NCBI GenBank assembly: GCA_002734085.1
Contig: NVXV01000001.1
Location: 377,860-441,859, forward strand
DNA from: Fluviicola sp.
GTDB lineage: Bacteria; Bacteroidota; Bacteroidia; Flavobacteriales_D; Crocinitomicaceae
Reading direction: 5' to 3'
DNA length: 64,000 bases
Shown here: positions 35,406 through 43,808 of the stretch, piece by piece
Position numbering within the stretch: position 1 is the stretch's first letter
Layout of the letters: every line of letters begins with the position of its first letter
Notes under the pieces: model-generated
The model's database searches: none
What the model saw: the letters and a program-made list of their open reading frames with translations, nothing else
What the model was told of the DNA's origin: nothing
Translations under genes and position numbers: made by a program

Positions 35406-36260
35406 TTACCATTGCGGACAAGTGCCACACCCATTAGATGTATTTGCGAAAATATTAAACCCTATACTTATTTCTGGGGAAAGATATCCCATTTTGTGAG
35501 AGGCTGTAGTAGTTGAGTTCGTCGTCAACTGAATATTTCCTTGATTAAACAACCCTCCTGATAAAGAGGCTTGAAGAAAAACATGCTGAAAAAAATCAAA
35601 CCTTAACCCCAGGTGACCCGAAACACCAAATCCACTCAGAGAAGAAACATTTTGAACTGTTTGACTGTCAAACGTATAATCCAGGCCTGAAAACAAAGCG
35701 CCAATTCCAACACCCACAATTGTATTAAATGCAAACTCAGCCTTTCTTGATTTATAAAACTGATCAACCCTCATTAACCCAACACGAACATAATTAATCC
35801 CTCCATTTTGTTGAATGTACAATTGGTTCCTGTTTAATAGTACATCTTCATTTTGATAGGAGCCATTAAAATCGCTATGTGCATCGGGTGAAAATGCGCC
35901 GTCGAAAGTTACGTTTTGATTCGCTTTAGAGAAATAATTCAAACGATCCATACCTAAAGTTACTGCCCACTTGTTTGCAACAAAAAAACCTAAATGGACG
36001 TTAAATTGAGGAGAACTTGATTTGAAGTAATTACCCATTCCGACCTGTTCTTCATTATCTGAAAACATCATGCCGCCAACCTTAAAGTCATAGTTTGTAG
36101 ATGAAAGCTGAACATCAGAAGCTGAATATGCACTACGATTATATCCAGCGTAACCGAACAATGTCCCTTTATTGTTCGTGTTCAACTTTGTTTTACGTTG
36201 TGCATATGTGAATCCACTGCTGAATAAGAGAATAGAAAAAAATATTAACTTGTACTTCAT
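35406..36260 (-). CDS. Outer-membrane beta-barrel protein, PorP/SprF-like appearance
   Basis: 284 residues. Signal peptide MKYKLIFFSILLFSSGFTYAQ, then alternating amphipathic strands typical of a barrel (GTLFGYAGYNRSAYS, NVHLGFFVANKWAVTLGMD, FGVSGHLGLRFDFFQHVFLQ, YLSPEISIGFNIF). It ends NGCGTCPQW, an unusual CxxC pair after the last strand. It resembles porin-like outer membrane proteins found near T9SS genes, but I cannot assign it to PorP/SprF with certainty. Monocistronic; no promoter element was checked closely. Confidence 0.6.
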   Translation of the reverse strand: MKYKLIFFSILLFSSGFTYAQRKTKLNTNNKGTLFGYAGYNRSAYSASDVQLSSTNYDFKVGGMMFSDNEEQVGMGNYFKSSSPQFNVHLGFFVANKWAVTLGMDRLNYFSKANQNVTFDGAFSPDAHSDFNGSYQNEDVLLNRNQLYIQQNGGINYVRVGLMRVDQFYKSRKAEFAFNTIVGVGIGALFSGLDYTFDSQTVQNVSSLSGFGVSGHLGLRFDFFQHVFLQASLSGGLFNQGNIQLTTNSTTTASHKMGYLSPEISIGFNIFANTSNGCGTCPQW

Positions 36261-36333
36261 CTTCTAATGTCCTTGGGTTATATATAAACGTAAAACTACC
36301 ACCAAAGTTACTAAAAGTCTTTCAAGCAAATAA

Positions 36334-36363
36334 AAAAAGCAACTCTAATAGGAGCTGCTTTTT
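36334..36363 (-). terminator. Rho-independent terminator
   Basis: On the minus strand AAAAAGCAGCTCC pairs with GAGTTGCTTTTTTT (one mismatch, six-base loop, seven T). It terminates the small membrane protein gene at 36397-36690. Confidence 0.75.
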
Positions 36364-36396
36364 ACATATTTAGGACTTGACAGTATTATATTGAAA

Positions 36397-36690
36397 TCAA
36401 CTCATAAAGTTTATAATCATAATAATAACGTCAATAACAATAGTTAAAGCGGCCACACCAAGAATTTGCTTCATTGGAGCCAGTGCTAAAAGCAAAGATA
36501 ATGTTGTCATTGTAGGAATAACCACAAGAATCAACTGAAAAGTGTGGTCTATCGCCCCAAAACCTACCGTTAGTCCACCCAAACATCCAACTATCAATAG
36601 TACTCCACTAATAATTGAATATCTATTAAACTCTGCTCCACCAGCAAAAAACTTATCCCAAAACCCTGAATTCGTCTCTATTTTTTCCAT
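36397..36690 (-). CDS. Small membrane protein, 97 aa
   Basis: Three hydrophobic segments follow a polar start (MEKIETNSGFWDKFFAGGAEFNRYS): IISGVLLIVGCLGGLTVGFGA, FQLILVVIPTMTTLSLLLAL and GVAALTIVIDVIIMIINF. No recognised family. It may be a small membrane protein of the type often found as a single gene in Bacteroidota. The terminator 36334-36363 directly follows the gene, so it is a unit of its own. Confidence 0.6.
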   Translation of the reverse strand: MEKIETNSGFWDKFFAGGAEFNRYSIISGVLLIVGCLGGLTVGFGAIDHTFQLILVVIPTMTTLSLLLALAPMKQILGVAALTIVIDVIIMIINFMS

Positions 36691-36887
36691 TATTTCTAAT
36701 TTTTAAAGCAAAGTTGACTAAAGAATTTCTTTAAAAAAATGATTCCTTTTCATTGTTTATTATGATAAAAGTCAGTTTCTTGTGAAAAGATATTCATTCG
36801 AAATATTGAATGTTACAGATTCTCGTAATTTAACCCCTTTGGATAATATGTATTTATAAGTAATAAGAGCTGTATTTATAGTAATAT

Positions 36888-37292
36888 ATGGTATTAAAAG
36901 AACTGAGTGTAGTTAGCAAGATAGGTATCCCTTCAGCGGATATAAATATCTATTCTAATGATATAATGCACATTCACATTAAAGTAAGAAACACCTTTGA
37001 ACTTTCTGACTCTATGGAAATAGTAGAAGCAAGAACGAAGCTTGCTCAAGGAAAAAAATATCCTGTGTTGTATACTACTGAACACAGTTTTGTCACCCCC
37101 TCAAAAGAAGTAAATAATTACGTGGCCTCTGAAGAAAGGTCTAAATTAGTTATTGCAGATGCGTTTGTTATAAAAAGTTTACCACAAAGACTTGCCGCAA
37201 AGACTTATATGTTATTCAAAGGTCCTGTTCGACCTACTCGTTTTTTTTCGAATAACTCAGATGCTATCGAATGGTTAAAAACTTTTCTTTAA
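36888..37292 (+). CDS. STAS/SpoIIAA-like small protein (DUF7793-type)
   Basis: 134 residues, soluble. The order of strands and helices (DINIYSNDIMHIHIKV, then YPVLYTTEHSFVTP, then LVIADAFVIKSLPQRLAAKTYMLF, ending RPTRFFSNNSDAIEWLKTFL) resembles the SpoIIAA-like/STAS-like family common in Bacteroidota and listed as DUF7793. The role is unknown; related proteins are anti-sigma antagonist-like. It converges with holB, overlapping by four bases. Confidence 0.6.
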   Translation: MVLKELSVVSKIGIPSADINIYSNDIMHIHIKVRNTFELSDSMEIVEARTKLAQGKKYPVLYTTEHSFVTPSKEVNNYVASEERSKLVIADAFVIKSLPQRLAAKTYMLFKGPVRPTRFFSNNSDAIEWLKTFL

Positions 37293-38407
37293 GCTTTATG
37301 AATATATCGCATTACTTCGAAAGTGATTTTTGTAAATAACATTTTCGCATGCGCGTTCCTTTCAATATGATAGTGTGAATCATTGAATAAACTAGTAAAA
37401 TCAAGAACGTTGCTCCCAGTAATGAATTGTGCAAATTTCTTTAGAAAGTCTTTTTCTTCAGATGAAGCCCTCATTAATTGTTCATCGGTATAATTTTTCA
37501 TTAAGCTTTGACGAATCATATAAAGAGAATAATTAATAAATTGTTTTTGTTCCTCCCTACCAAGTTTACTCATTTTCTCTGCCCAACTCATCATTGGTAA
37601 TACCTCCTTTTTATAGCAAATTCGCATTAGTTCGATAAACCGCCCTCTGTTTTCGTTTTGATTTCCTTCGGAAGAAGCCATTTCTATGGCTTGTAGTAAA
37701 TCTCCTTCTGCGCGAGAAACAATACTTTTTATCGTTTCTTCATTGTCAACGCCGTTCTTTTTTAAATAGTCACTTATTGAGGCCTCTTCGAGTTGCTTTA
37801 TTTTAACAATTTGAGTTCGACTCAAAATCGTTGGCATTATTTGATCCTGACTTTCTGCAATTAAAATAAAAACCGTGTTCGCTGGTGGCTCTTCTATTAT
37901 CTTAAGTAGTTTGTTTGCACATACCGTATTCATATGTTCTGCCATCCAAACAATACTTATTTTATGTCCACCCTCGTAGGACTTTAATGAAAGTTTTTTG
38001 ACTATTTCTTCACTCTGATATTTAGATATAATTGGCTTTCTTCCCTTGGGATCAGATTTATACGTCCATTGATTCAAATTAAAGTAAGGATTATTAAAAA
38101 CCATTTCTTTCCAAAGTGGAAATTCGCTATCTGAGGTTTTTGCATTCGCTTGAACAGTGGGAAATGAAAAGTGCAAATCAGGATGCTGCAATTTTTGAAC
38201 TTTCATACAGGCCGAACAGGTTCCACAACTACCTTCAGTCGTTTTGTTTTCGCATAATATATACTGTGCAAACCCTAAAGCTAAAGGCAGTCCTCCATAA
38301 CCTGTTTTTCCCAAAAAAAGCTGAGCATGAGATATACGGTCTTCACGCACCTCATTAATCAGTTGTTTTTTTAAACTTTTTTGACCAATAATCTCCTTAA
38401 AAAGCAT
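37289..38407 (-). CDS. holB: DNA polymerase III delta-prime subunit
   Basis: 372 residues, clamp-loader AAA+ fold. 'IIGQKSLKKQLI' begins the domain; the zinc module has four cysteines, C52, C61, C64 and C67 (CENKTTEGSCGTCSAC). The nucleotide loop GKTGYGGL lacks the normal GKT end, as expected for the ATP-inert delta-prime subunit. 'LLKIIEEPPANTVFILIAES' and 'ILSRTQIVKIKQL' carry the sensor 1/SRC region. Part of the clamp loader with tau/gamma and delta. Monocistronic, convergent with the STAS-like gene. Confidence 0.9.
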   Translation of the reverse strand: MLFKEIIGQKSLKKQLINEVREDRISHAQLFLGKTGYGGLPLALGFAQYILCENKTTEGSCGTCSACMKVQKLQHPDLHFSFPTVQANAKTSDSEFPLWKEMVFNNPYFNLNQWTYKSDPKGRKPIISKYQSEEIVKKLSLKSYEGGHKISIVWMAEHMNTVCANKLLKIIEEPPANTVFILIAESQDQIMPTILSRTQIVKIKQLEEASISDYLKKNGVDNEETIKSIVSRAEGDLLQAIEMASSEGNQNENRGRFIELMRICYKKEVLPMMSWAEKMSKLGREEQKQFINYSLYMIRQSLMKNYTDEQLMRASSEEKDFLKKFAQFITGSNVLDFTSLFNDSHYHIERNAHAKMLFTKITFEVMRYIHKA

Positions 38408-38538
38408 TTTATAAAGATAAAAGAAAACTATTGTTTAGCATTCATCAAGGACACTACATTTTTTAATTAAAGCATTTTTAAAACAATTTGGTTTGTTTTT
38501 TGTACTTTAGGCATGAAAACATTTAATTCTTAAACCCG

Positions 38539-39804
38539 ATGAATAACATGAAATTGAAAAATATTACATTTTTAATAACGGTAGTATTTGTATTATCTAA
38601 TCTCTCATACGCTAATGAGGATATAAGTTTAAAACGAACCTCAGCTTTCTCTGCTATCGGTGAGAGCGCAACAATAAGTGTTGATATCACTTACCTTGGA
38701 AAACCAATGTCTGATGTGATGGTTTCTCTTATTAATAATGGTAAAACCGTTATGCAGGGGAACACCGATAAAAACGGTAAAGCAGATCTAACTGTTAACG
38801 ATTATAGCAACGAACCATTGACATTGCAAATCAAAAAAGAGGGATATCAAACACAAATAATGACGGGTCTCTTGTTAAAGAATGGGAGTAAATACTCCTT
38901 TGCGATGGCTAAGGGGACTGGCACAATAACAACTGAGGTTGGTACAGGCATCAAGAAGATTGAAGAAAAGAGTGAAAAAAACCTTGAAAAGATTGAGGAG
39001 AATCGTCAAGAAGATTTAAAGAAAGCTGAAAAAGCCGAAAACAAAGCCAAAGAGAATGAAGAAGAAGCTAAAGAGTATTCTAAAGAGACGGAAGAATTAA
39101 AAAAAGAAACGGAAGAAGTTAGAAGAGAAACGGAAGAAGCTAAAAAAGAAGCTGAACGACTTTCTAAGGAAGGTGAAAAGCTAGAAAATCAAATTGACAC
39201 TGACACTGAGGAAGCGAAGAAGCGAAGAGAGCAAGAAGCCAAACAACGTGAGGAGCAGTTAAAGCAATTGGAAAAAGAACGTTCTCAAGAGGAGGCTGAA
39301 GAAAAGGCTGAAAAAGCGAAAAAGGAGGCTGAAAAAGACAGTAAACAAGCTGAAAAAGAAGCTGAAAAAGCGGCCAAAGAAAAGGAGGAAAAAGCTGAAA
39401 AAGAAGCCGAAAAAGAAGAACAGGCAAAAAAAGAAGCTGAAGAAAAAGAAAAAGCAGCAGAAAAGAAAGCTAAAGAGGAAAAGAAAGCGGCCAAAGAGGC
39501 TGAAAAAGCGAAAAAAGAAGAGGAAAAAGCAAGAAAAGAAGCTGAAAAAGCGAAAAAGGAAGAGGAAAAATATCAGAAAAAATTAGAGAAGCTGGTTAAA
39601 GATCAAAGCAAAGTTGAGAAAAAGCGAAAAAAGCTAAACAAGTCTCAAGACAAATTAGATAAGAAAATCAAAAAAGGTAAAATTGACCCTGAAGACGCAA
39701 GAAAAGAACAAGAAAAAATTGATGAAGAGCACGCGGATTTAGACGAAGATTTAAAAGATTTAGAAAAGGATATGAAAAAATTAAAGAAAAAGTACGATAA
39801 ATAA
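38539..39804 (+). CDS. Exported Lys/Glu-rich coiled-coil protein with N-terminal Ig-like domain
   Basis: 421 residues from 38539 (or 38548). Signal peptide MKLKNITFLITVVFVLSNLSYA. Residues 30-125 form a beta domain with 'YLGKPMSDVMVSLINNGKTVMQGNTDKNGKADLTV', a carboxypeptidase-regulatory-like pattern. From about residue 140 to the end the protein is one long K/E/A-rich helix with recurring 'AEKAKKEAEK' units and almost no hydrophobic residues, ending in KKLKKKYDK. That resembles TolA-like or structural coiled coils. It probably spans or lines the periplasm; the partner is unknown. Internal repetition means its length may vary between strains. Confidence 0.75.
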   Translation: MNNMKLKNITFLITVVFVLSNLSYANEDISLKRTSAFSAIGESATISVDITYLGKPMSDVMVSLINNGKTVMQGNTDKNGKADLTVNDYSNEPLTLQIKKEGYQTQIMTGLLLKNGSKYSFAMAKGTGTITTEVGTGIKKIEEKSEKNLEKIEENRQEDLKKAEKAENKAKENEEEAKEYSKETEELKKETEEVRRETEEAKKEAERLSKEGEKLENQIDTDTEEAKKRREQEAKQREEQLKQLEKERSQEEAEEKAEKAKKEAEKDSKQAEKEAEKAAKEKEEKAEKEAEKEEQAKKEAEEKEKAAEKKAKEEKKAAKEAEKAKKEEEKARKEAEKAKKEEEKYQKKLEKLVKDQSKVEKKRKKLNKSQDKLDKKIKKGKIDPEDARKEQEKIDEEHADLDEDLKDLEKDMKKLKKKYDK

Positions 39805-39815
39805 TTTGATCCTAC

Positions 39816-39848
39816 TTTTTTAGTAATAACATATCATTTTTAGTAATA
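39816..39848 (+). repeat. Direct repeat TTTTTAGTAATA, 21 bp apart
   Basis: TTTTTAGTAATA occurs at 39816-39827 and 39837-39848, exactly 21 bp apart (two helical turns). The second copy overlaps the -7 element of the promoter at 39847. This is the spacing expected for two protein molecules bound on one face of the DNA. Confidence 0.45.
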
Positions 39849-39854
39849 CTTTTG
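39847..39854 (+). promoter_or_regulatory. -7 element of the EamA transporter gene, inside a terminator
   Basis: TACTTTTG matches TAnnTTTG and ends one base before the terminator stem. Transcripts starting about six bases later (near 39860) would lack the outer stem bases of the hairpin and so might not terminate. No -33 TTG at normal spacing was found. Confidence 0.4.
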
Positions 39855-39855
39855 A

Positions 39856-39887
39856 GCCTCTTACCATAAACGGTAAGGGGCTTTTTT
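39856..39887 (+). terminator. Terminator whose T tract abuts the next start codon
   Basis: GCCTCTTACC (39856-39865) pairs with GGTAAGGGGC (39872-39881) except for one G-T pair, loop ATAAAC, followed by six T and then directly by ATG (39888) of the EamA gene. It terminates the coiled-coil gene. Confidence 0.85.
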
Positions 39888-40802
39888 ATGACACAGAGAT
39901 TAAAATATCAGTTTGTACTTCACATAATAATTTTTATTTGGGGTTTCACCGCTATCTTAGGAAAGTTGATTGAAGCCGACGCTTTTATTTTAGTTTGGTA
40001 TAGAGTATTAATTGCGTTTATTTCTCTCTTCTTGTTTCTTCTTTTGTTAAAAAGAAAATGGCGAATTATAAATAAAAAAGAGATTTTTCAAACTTTGGGT
40101 GTCGGCGTATTAGTTGCGCTTCATTGGTTGACTTTTTACTTAAGTATTAAGGTGTCCACCGCCTCTTTATCTATTATATGTTTGGCCACAACAACGATCC
40201 ATGTTGCATGGCTTGAACCAATTGTAATGAAAAGAAGAGCCTTAAAATCTGAATTTATAATTAGTATAATTATTATCGGGGGAATAGTCCTTATCACTAA
40301 TCAAGGTTCTCAAGAAGGGTTAGCTCTAGGAATTACTTTCGGTTTAATTGCGGCTCTTTTAGCGGCTCTTTTTTCCGTATTCAACGCAAAACTAATACAG
40401 ACAGTTTCTGCCTCCAAGATCACTTTATATGAAATGTTTAGTGCAACAATTACAATGACACTATTTTTATTCTTTTCTGGAGAGTTAACCTTAGAAAACT
40501 TAACAATCAGCATGAATGACCTTTATCTTCTACTATTCTTGGGAGTGGTTTGTACTTCTATTGCGTTTTTAATAACAGTGGAAATTCAAAAGTTGCTCGG
40601 CGCTTTTACTGTTACTTTAAGTATTAATATGGAGCCCATTTATACGTTAGGGTTAGCGGCATTATTATTAAACGAACACGAAAAGATTAGTCCTTACTTT
40701 TATCCTGGCGCTTCAGTTATCGTGTTAGCAGTATTTGGAAATGCTATATTAAAACTTCACCAATCAAAGCTACTTAGAAAAGACTCCCATTCTGAAGCTT
40801 GA
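39888..40802 (+). CDS. DMT/EamA-family transporter
   Basis: 304 residues with ten hydrophobic segments in two EamA halves. It starts 'FVLHIIIFIWGFTAILGKLIEADAFILVWYRVLIAF', the canonical EamA opening with WGFT; the second half has 'LFLGVVCTSIAFLITVEIQKLLGAFTVTLSINMEPIYTLGLAALLLNE', the conserved EP motif. Exports or imports small metabolites across the inner membrane; the substrate is unknown. The ATG directly follows a terminator T tract. The 3' end overlaps the convergent GH3 gene by 46 bp. Confidence 0.85.
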   Translation: MTQRLKYQFVLHIIIFIWGFTAILGKLIEADAFILVWYRVLIAFISLFLFLLLLKRKWRIINKKEIFQTLGVGVLVALHWLTFYLSIKVSTASLSIICLATTTIHVAWLEPIVMKRRALKSEFIISIIIIGGIVLITNQGSQEGLALGITFGLIAALLAALFSVFNAKLIQTVSASKITLYEMFSATITMTLFLFFSGELTLENLTISMNDLYLLLFLGVVCTSIAFLITVEIQKLLGAFTVTLSINMEPIYTLGLAALLLNEHEKISPYFYPGASVIVLAVFGNAILKLHQSKLLRKDSHSEA

Positions 40803-42289
40803 GTTTTATTTAATACTCTTGGGAATTTATGCTGTGCTCCTAACTTTCCTTTTTTCTCCATGAATTCATAAAACTTTTGAATCGGTAGTATTTTCACTCT
40901 TGGCGCTTTCAACAAATATTTACGAACACATTTATAGTCATCGTTGACCTCTTCGAGAGCCTGATTGAGATAAACAGAGTATTTTTGCGGATCTACCATG
41001 CTGTTTGAGCCAATATACCAATGGTGTCTGTCTCTGTTTTTTGCAGATAAAACACAATACTCTTCTGCGGATATACCAAAACGTTTATTCGTTTTCTGCA
41101 CAGCCCTATTCATATTTTCCAAGCATAAGTGTTCTCCTACCAGGCTTAATGTGTGCCTGACACGACCAACAATCTCCAACTCTAAGTTTTCTATATTTGA
41201 AAACCTTACAACATCCCCTAAAAAGTACCTCCAAAGTCCAGATGATGTGGATATAACTAATCCATAACTCTCCCCATCCTTTACTTCGCTTAAAAGACGT
41301 GTAGGAACTTGACTAATATCTCCACCTGAATTTATTAGCTCAAAATACTTTTCTTCAATGAATTCATAATATACTCCGTGATTCGTTAAAAGAGACATTC
41401 CTTTATCTTCTGGTTTTTTCTGATACGCAAAGTATCCTTCACTTGCCAAATATGTATTCTTAAAAAACACATCTTCAGTACATAGCGCTTCTATCTTTTC
41501 TTGATAAGTATCCAAAAAGACACCTCCGTGTAAAAATATTCTGAAATTCGGCCATATTTCATGGACGCTTTTTATCTTATACGTTTTAATGATTCTTTCA
41601 AATAGTATCAACACCCATGAAGGAGCACCAGCAACAACACCAATATCCCACTTTTTGGCGTTTTTTACAATTTCTTCAAGTTTCGTGTTCCAATCGTTAA
41701 GTTGCGCTATTTTATTTCCTGGTTTTGAAAATAAGCGATATAAAAACAATTTGTTTTTTTGGAGTATTCCGCTCAAATCCCCTTCAAAATAACTGTTTAT
41801 TTCTTTTAGTTTTGTTGAACCGCCAATAGTTAAGACAGTTGATTGATAGAAACTTGATGAAAGTTTTAATTCGTGAAGTTGTAGTAGCTGTTCTAATGTT
41901 GTCTTTTGAAACTGTCTAATCATTTGATCAGAAACAGGAATTCTTTTTGAAGCATCTGTAGTTGTTCCAGATGACAAAGCAAAATAGTTAATCTTGTTTG
42001 GCCAGGCAACATTTTTGAGTCCCTCAAGCTGAGGTTTTAGATAGGGATCATAAAAGGTTTCATAAGTGAAAATAGGGATGTTCTTTCGATAAGCATCACA
42101 TATATTTTGTTCTTGCAGTATGCCAGAAAAATCGTAGTTTTTTCCAATTTTCGTTTTTTTCGCTCTGTTTAAAAGCTCTTTAAGGATCTTAGACTGCTCT
42201 GGATTGTTTGCTTTTCTCCTAGCCCCATAGTTATAGCCAACTCTCGTTGTATTCTTTAAAAATGTACCTACAAATGCCATTTTACTCAT
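40757..42289 (-). CDS. GH3-family acyl-acid-amido synthetase-like protein
   Basis: 510 residues, close to the usual size. ATP-binding motif 'YFALSSGTTTDASKRIPVS' (about 102-120), 'GASWVLILFERI'-type helices, and 'YYEFIEEKYFELINSGG' followed by 'YGLVISTSSGLWRYFLGDVVRFSN' identify the GH3 family known from plant auxin conjugation and present in many Bacteroidota. It would adenylate an acid and join it to an amine; the substrate is unknown. It ends inside the 3' end of the convergent EamA gene. Confidence 0.9.
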   Translation of the reverse strand: MSKMAFVGTFLKNTTRVGYNYGARRKANNPEQSKILKELLNRAKKTKIGKNYDFSGILQEQNICDAYRKNIPIFTYETFYDPYLKPQLEGLKNVAWPNKINYFALSSGTTTDASKRIPVSDQMIRQFQKTTLEQLLQLHELKLSSSFYQSTVLTIGGSTKLKEINSYFEGDLSGILQKNKLFLYRLFSKPGNKIAQLNDWNTKLEEIVKNAKKWDIGVVAGAPSWVLILFERIIKTYKIKSVHEIWPNFRIFLHGGVFLDTYQEKIEALCTEDVFFKNTYLASEGYFAYQKKPEDKGMSLLTNHGVYYEFIEEKYFELINSGGDISQVPTRLLSEVKDGESYGLVISTSSGLWRYFLGDVVRFSNIENLELEIVGRVRHTLSLVGEHLCLENMNRAVQKTNKRFGISAEEYCVLSAKNRDRHHWYIGSNSMVDPQKYSVYLNQALEEVNDDYKCVRKYLLKAPRVKILPIQKFYEFMEKKGKLGAQHKFPRVLNKTQASEWESFLSSFDW

Positions 42290-42430
42290 TTTGAATACAA
42301 TAGTAAATACCTAGAATAGTCTTTAGGTTACTTCAAGGTTATTGAATAGTTAATGTTTACTGCTTATATTAAAAAAATATTTTGTAATATTAAAGTGCTA
42401 AAAAATGTGGCTGTAATTTAAACAATTGTT

Positions 42431-42438
42431 TACTTTTG
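42431..42438 (+). promoter_or_regulatory. -7 element of the universal stress protein gene
   Basis: TACTTTTG fits TAnnTTTG, 27 bases before the ATG at 42466. It confirms that the in-frame ATG-like extension from 42436 is not translated. No clear -33 TTG at 17-21 bp. Confidence 0.4.
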
Positions 42439-42465
42439 CAGCAGACTATTAAACCAAAACTGATT

Positions 42466-43287
42466 ATGTCTGAAAAAAGCTTTATTGTACCGCACGACTT
42501 TTCTGAAGTTGCTGACTGTGCGTTAAATCATGCAATTACTACTGCTAAAGTGGTTGGAGCTGAAGTTTTTGTACTTCATGTTGTAGCCAAAGAAAAAGCA
42601 ATTAAAGATGCTGAGAAAAAACTCAACGAACTTATTAAGAATAAAGGAAACACTGGTGTACAGCTTACTGCAAAAGTAAGAGTTGGTAATATCTTCGATG
42701 ATATAGGTGACTTTGCTGCAGAACATCATGCAGAACTTATTTTTATGGGAACCCATGGCGCATCTGGATGGCAGCATATTGCTGGTTCCCACGCCCTAAA
42801 GGTGGTAACTCATTCCTCCGTTCCTTTTATAATTGTTCAACAAAAAGAAGTTGGAGAAAACGGATATGACGACATCGTTGTTCCTTTAGATTTGAATAAA
42901 GAAACAAAACAGAAGCTTGCTATTGTTGCTTCTATGGCGAAGTACTTTAAATCAAGAGTACATGTAATCACTCCAAAAGAATCTGATGAGTTTTTAAAAC
43001 ACACGGTTCAGGCAAATGTTAAGTTTGCAAAGAAATTCTTTACTGAAAGAGATATCGAGATGTCTGTAACTGTTGCTCCTAGTAGTGGTTTTGATAAAGA
43101 AGTTGTTAAACTTGCAATTAACAAAGACGCAGACTTAATTGCTATTATGAATCAAAATAAAAGTAACTATTTAGGTGCTTTTGGTTCAAACTATGAGCAA
43201 TATATGATAACGAATGATGCACAGATACCTACACTTGTGGTGAATCCAATTGAGACACCTTACGGTAGTAGCGTATTATTTTCATAG
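42466..43287 (+). CDS. Universal stress protein, tandem UspA domains
   Basis: 273 residues from ATG 42466, beginning MSEKSFIVPHDFSEVADC. Two UspA modules: the first (5-130) has 'FVLHVVAKEKAI' and the nucleotide-binding style end 'FMGTHGASGWQHIAGSHALKVVTHSSVPFIIV' (G-2x-G-9x-G(S/T)-like), the second (140-273) is degenerate with 'DIVVPLDLNKETKQKLAIVASMA' and 'LGAFGSNYEQYMI'. Cytoplasmic stress protein of unknown partner. Monocistronic, with a strong terminator after it. Confidence 0.9.
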   Translation: MSEKSFIVPHDFSEVADCALNHAITTAKVVGAEVFVLHVVAKEKAIKDAEKKLNELIKNKGNTGVQLTAKVRVGNIFDDIGDFAAEHHAELIFMGTHGASGWQHIAGSHALKVVTHSSVPFIIVQQKEVGENGYDDIVVPLDLNKETKQKLAIVASMAKYFKSRVHVITPKESDEFLKHTVQANVKFAKKFFTERDIEMSVTVAPSSGFDKEVVKLAINKDADLIAIMNQNKSNYLGAFGSNYEQYMITNDAQIPTLVVNPIETPYGSSVLFS

Positions 43288-43314
43288 AAAAACAATCTTT
43301 CTTTTATATAACGA

Positions 43315-43343
43315 GACCGGTTTATTTAAATCGGTCTTTTTTT
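43315..43343 (+). terminator. Rho-independent terminator
   Basis: GACCGGTTTA (43315-43324) pairs with TAAATCGGTC (43327-43336), one G-T pair, two-base loop, followed by seven T. Confidence 0.85.
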
Positions 43344-43395
43344 ATTCCTCTATTTTTTAGTGTTTAGGCCACAAACAGTAGCTTTTAATAAATTT

Positions 43396-43440
43396 AACTA
43401 TGTTTTTAGTTGTATAACTAAATATTTAGTTATACATTTG
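43396..43440 (+). promoter_or_regulatory. Double operator and promoter of the BlaI/M56 operon
   Basis: Two copies of AACTA-N6-TAGTT lie at 43396-43411 and 43416-43431, centres 20 bp apart. The second sits in a perfect 24-bp palindrome (43412-43435). They overlap a consensus promoter: TTG at 43410-43412, 20 bp spacer, TACATTTG at 43433-43440. The regulator gene starts at 43445, four bases after the -7 element. The layout is that of BlaI/MecI-type autorepression, with the repressor dimer covering both promoter elements. Confidence 0.8.
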
Positions 43441-43444
43441 TAAT

Positions 43445-43804
43445 ATGAAAACTACAGAACTTACAAAAGCCGAAGAGCAGATAATGCATGTTCTCTGGGA
43501 TATTAAAAAAGGGTTTGTCAAAGATGTGATAGTTAAGCTTCCTGAACCTAAGCCTGCATATAATACTGTATCTACAATCCTAAGAATTCTTGTAGATAAA
43601 GAGTTTGTTCACTTTAATGCTTTTGGTAAAACACACCAGTATTATCCTTTAATTAAAAAGGAAGATTATTCAAACCAACAATTAAACACAATCGTTTCTA
43701 GATTTTTCGACAATTCACCAAAACGTCTCTTATCATTTCTTGTTAAAGAAGATAAATTAGATATTAACGATTTGGATGAGATTTTAAAAACGCTCAAAAA
43801 ATAA
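43445..43804 (+). CDS. BlaI/MecI/CopY-family repressor
   Basis: 119 residues. Winged helix 1-75: 'LTKAEEQIMHVLWDIKKGFVKDVIVKL', recognition helix 'AYNTVSTILRILVDKEFV', wing 'HFNAFGKTHQYYPLIKKEDY'. The C-terminal part (80-119) is the dimerisation helix region where MecI/BlaI are cleaved. It heads an operon with the M56 protein (4 bp gap) and is preceded by a perfect palindromic operator. The start codon is next to the -7 element, implying leaderless mRNA. Confidence 0.9.
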   Translation: MKTTELTKAEEQIMHVLWDIKKGFVKDVIVKLPEPKPAYNTVSTILRILVDKEFVHFNAFGKTHQYYPLIKKEDYSNQQLNTIVSRFFDNSPKRLLSFLVKEDKLDINDLDEILKTLKK

Positions 43805-43808
43805 TACT

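Noticed and set aside
38900-39800. Repeated DNA that might be a CRISPR or tandem-repeat array
   Set aside because: The repeats are in-frame codons for the K/E/A helix; no regular spacers.
40757-40802. Functional antisense overlap of the EamA and GH3 genes
   Set aside because: 46 bp tail-to-tail overlaps are common between convergent genes; nothing suggests regulation.
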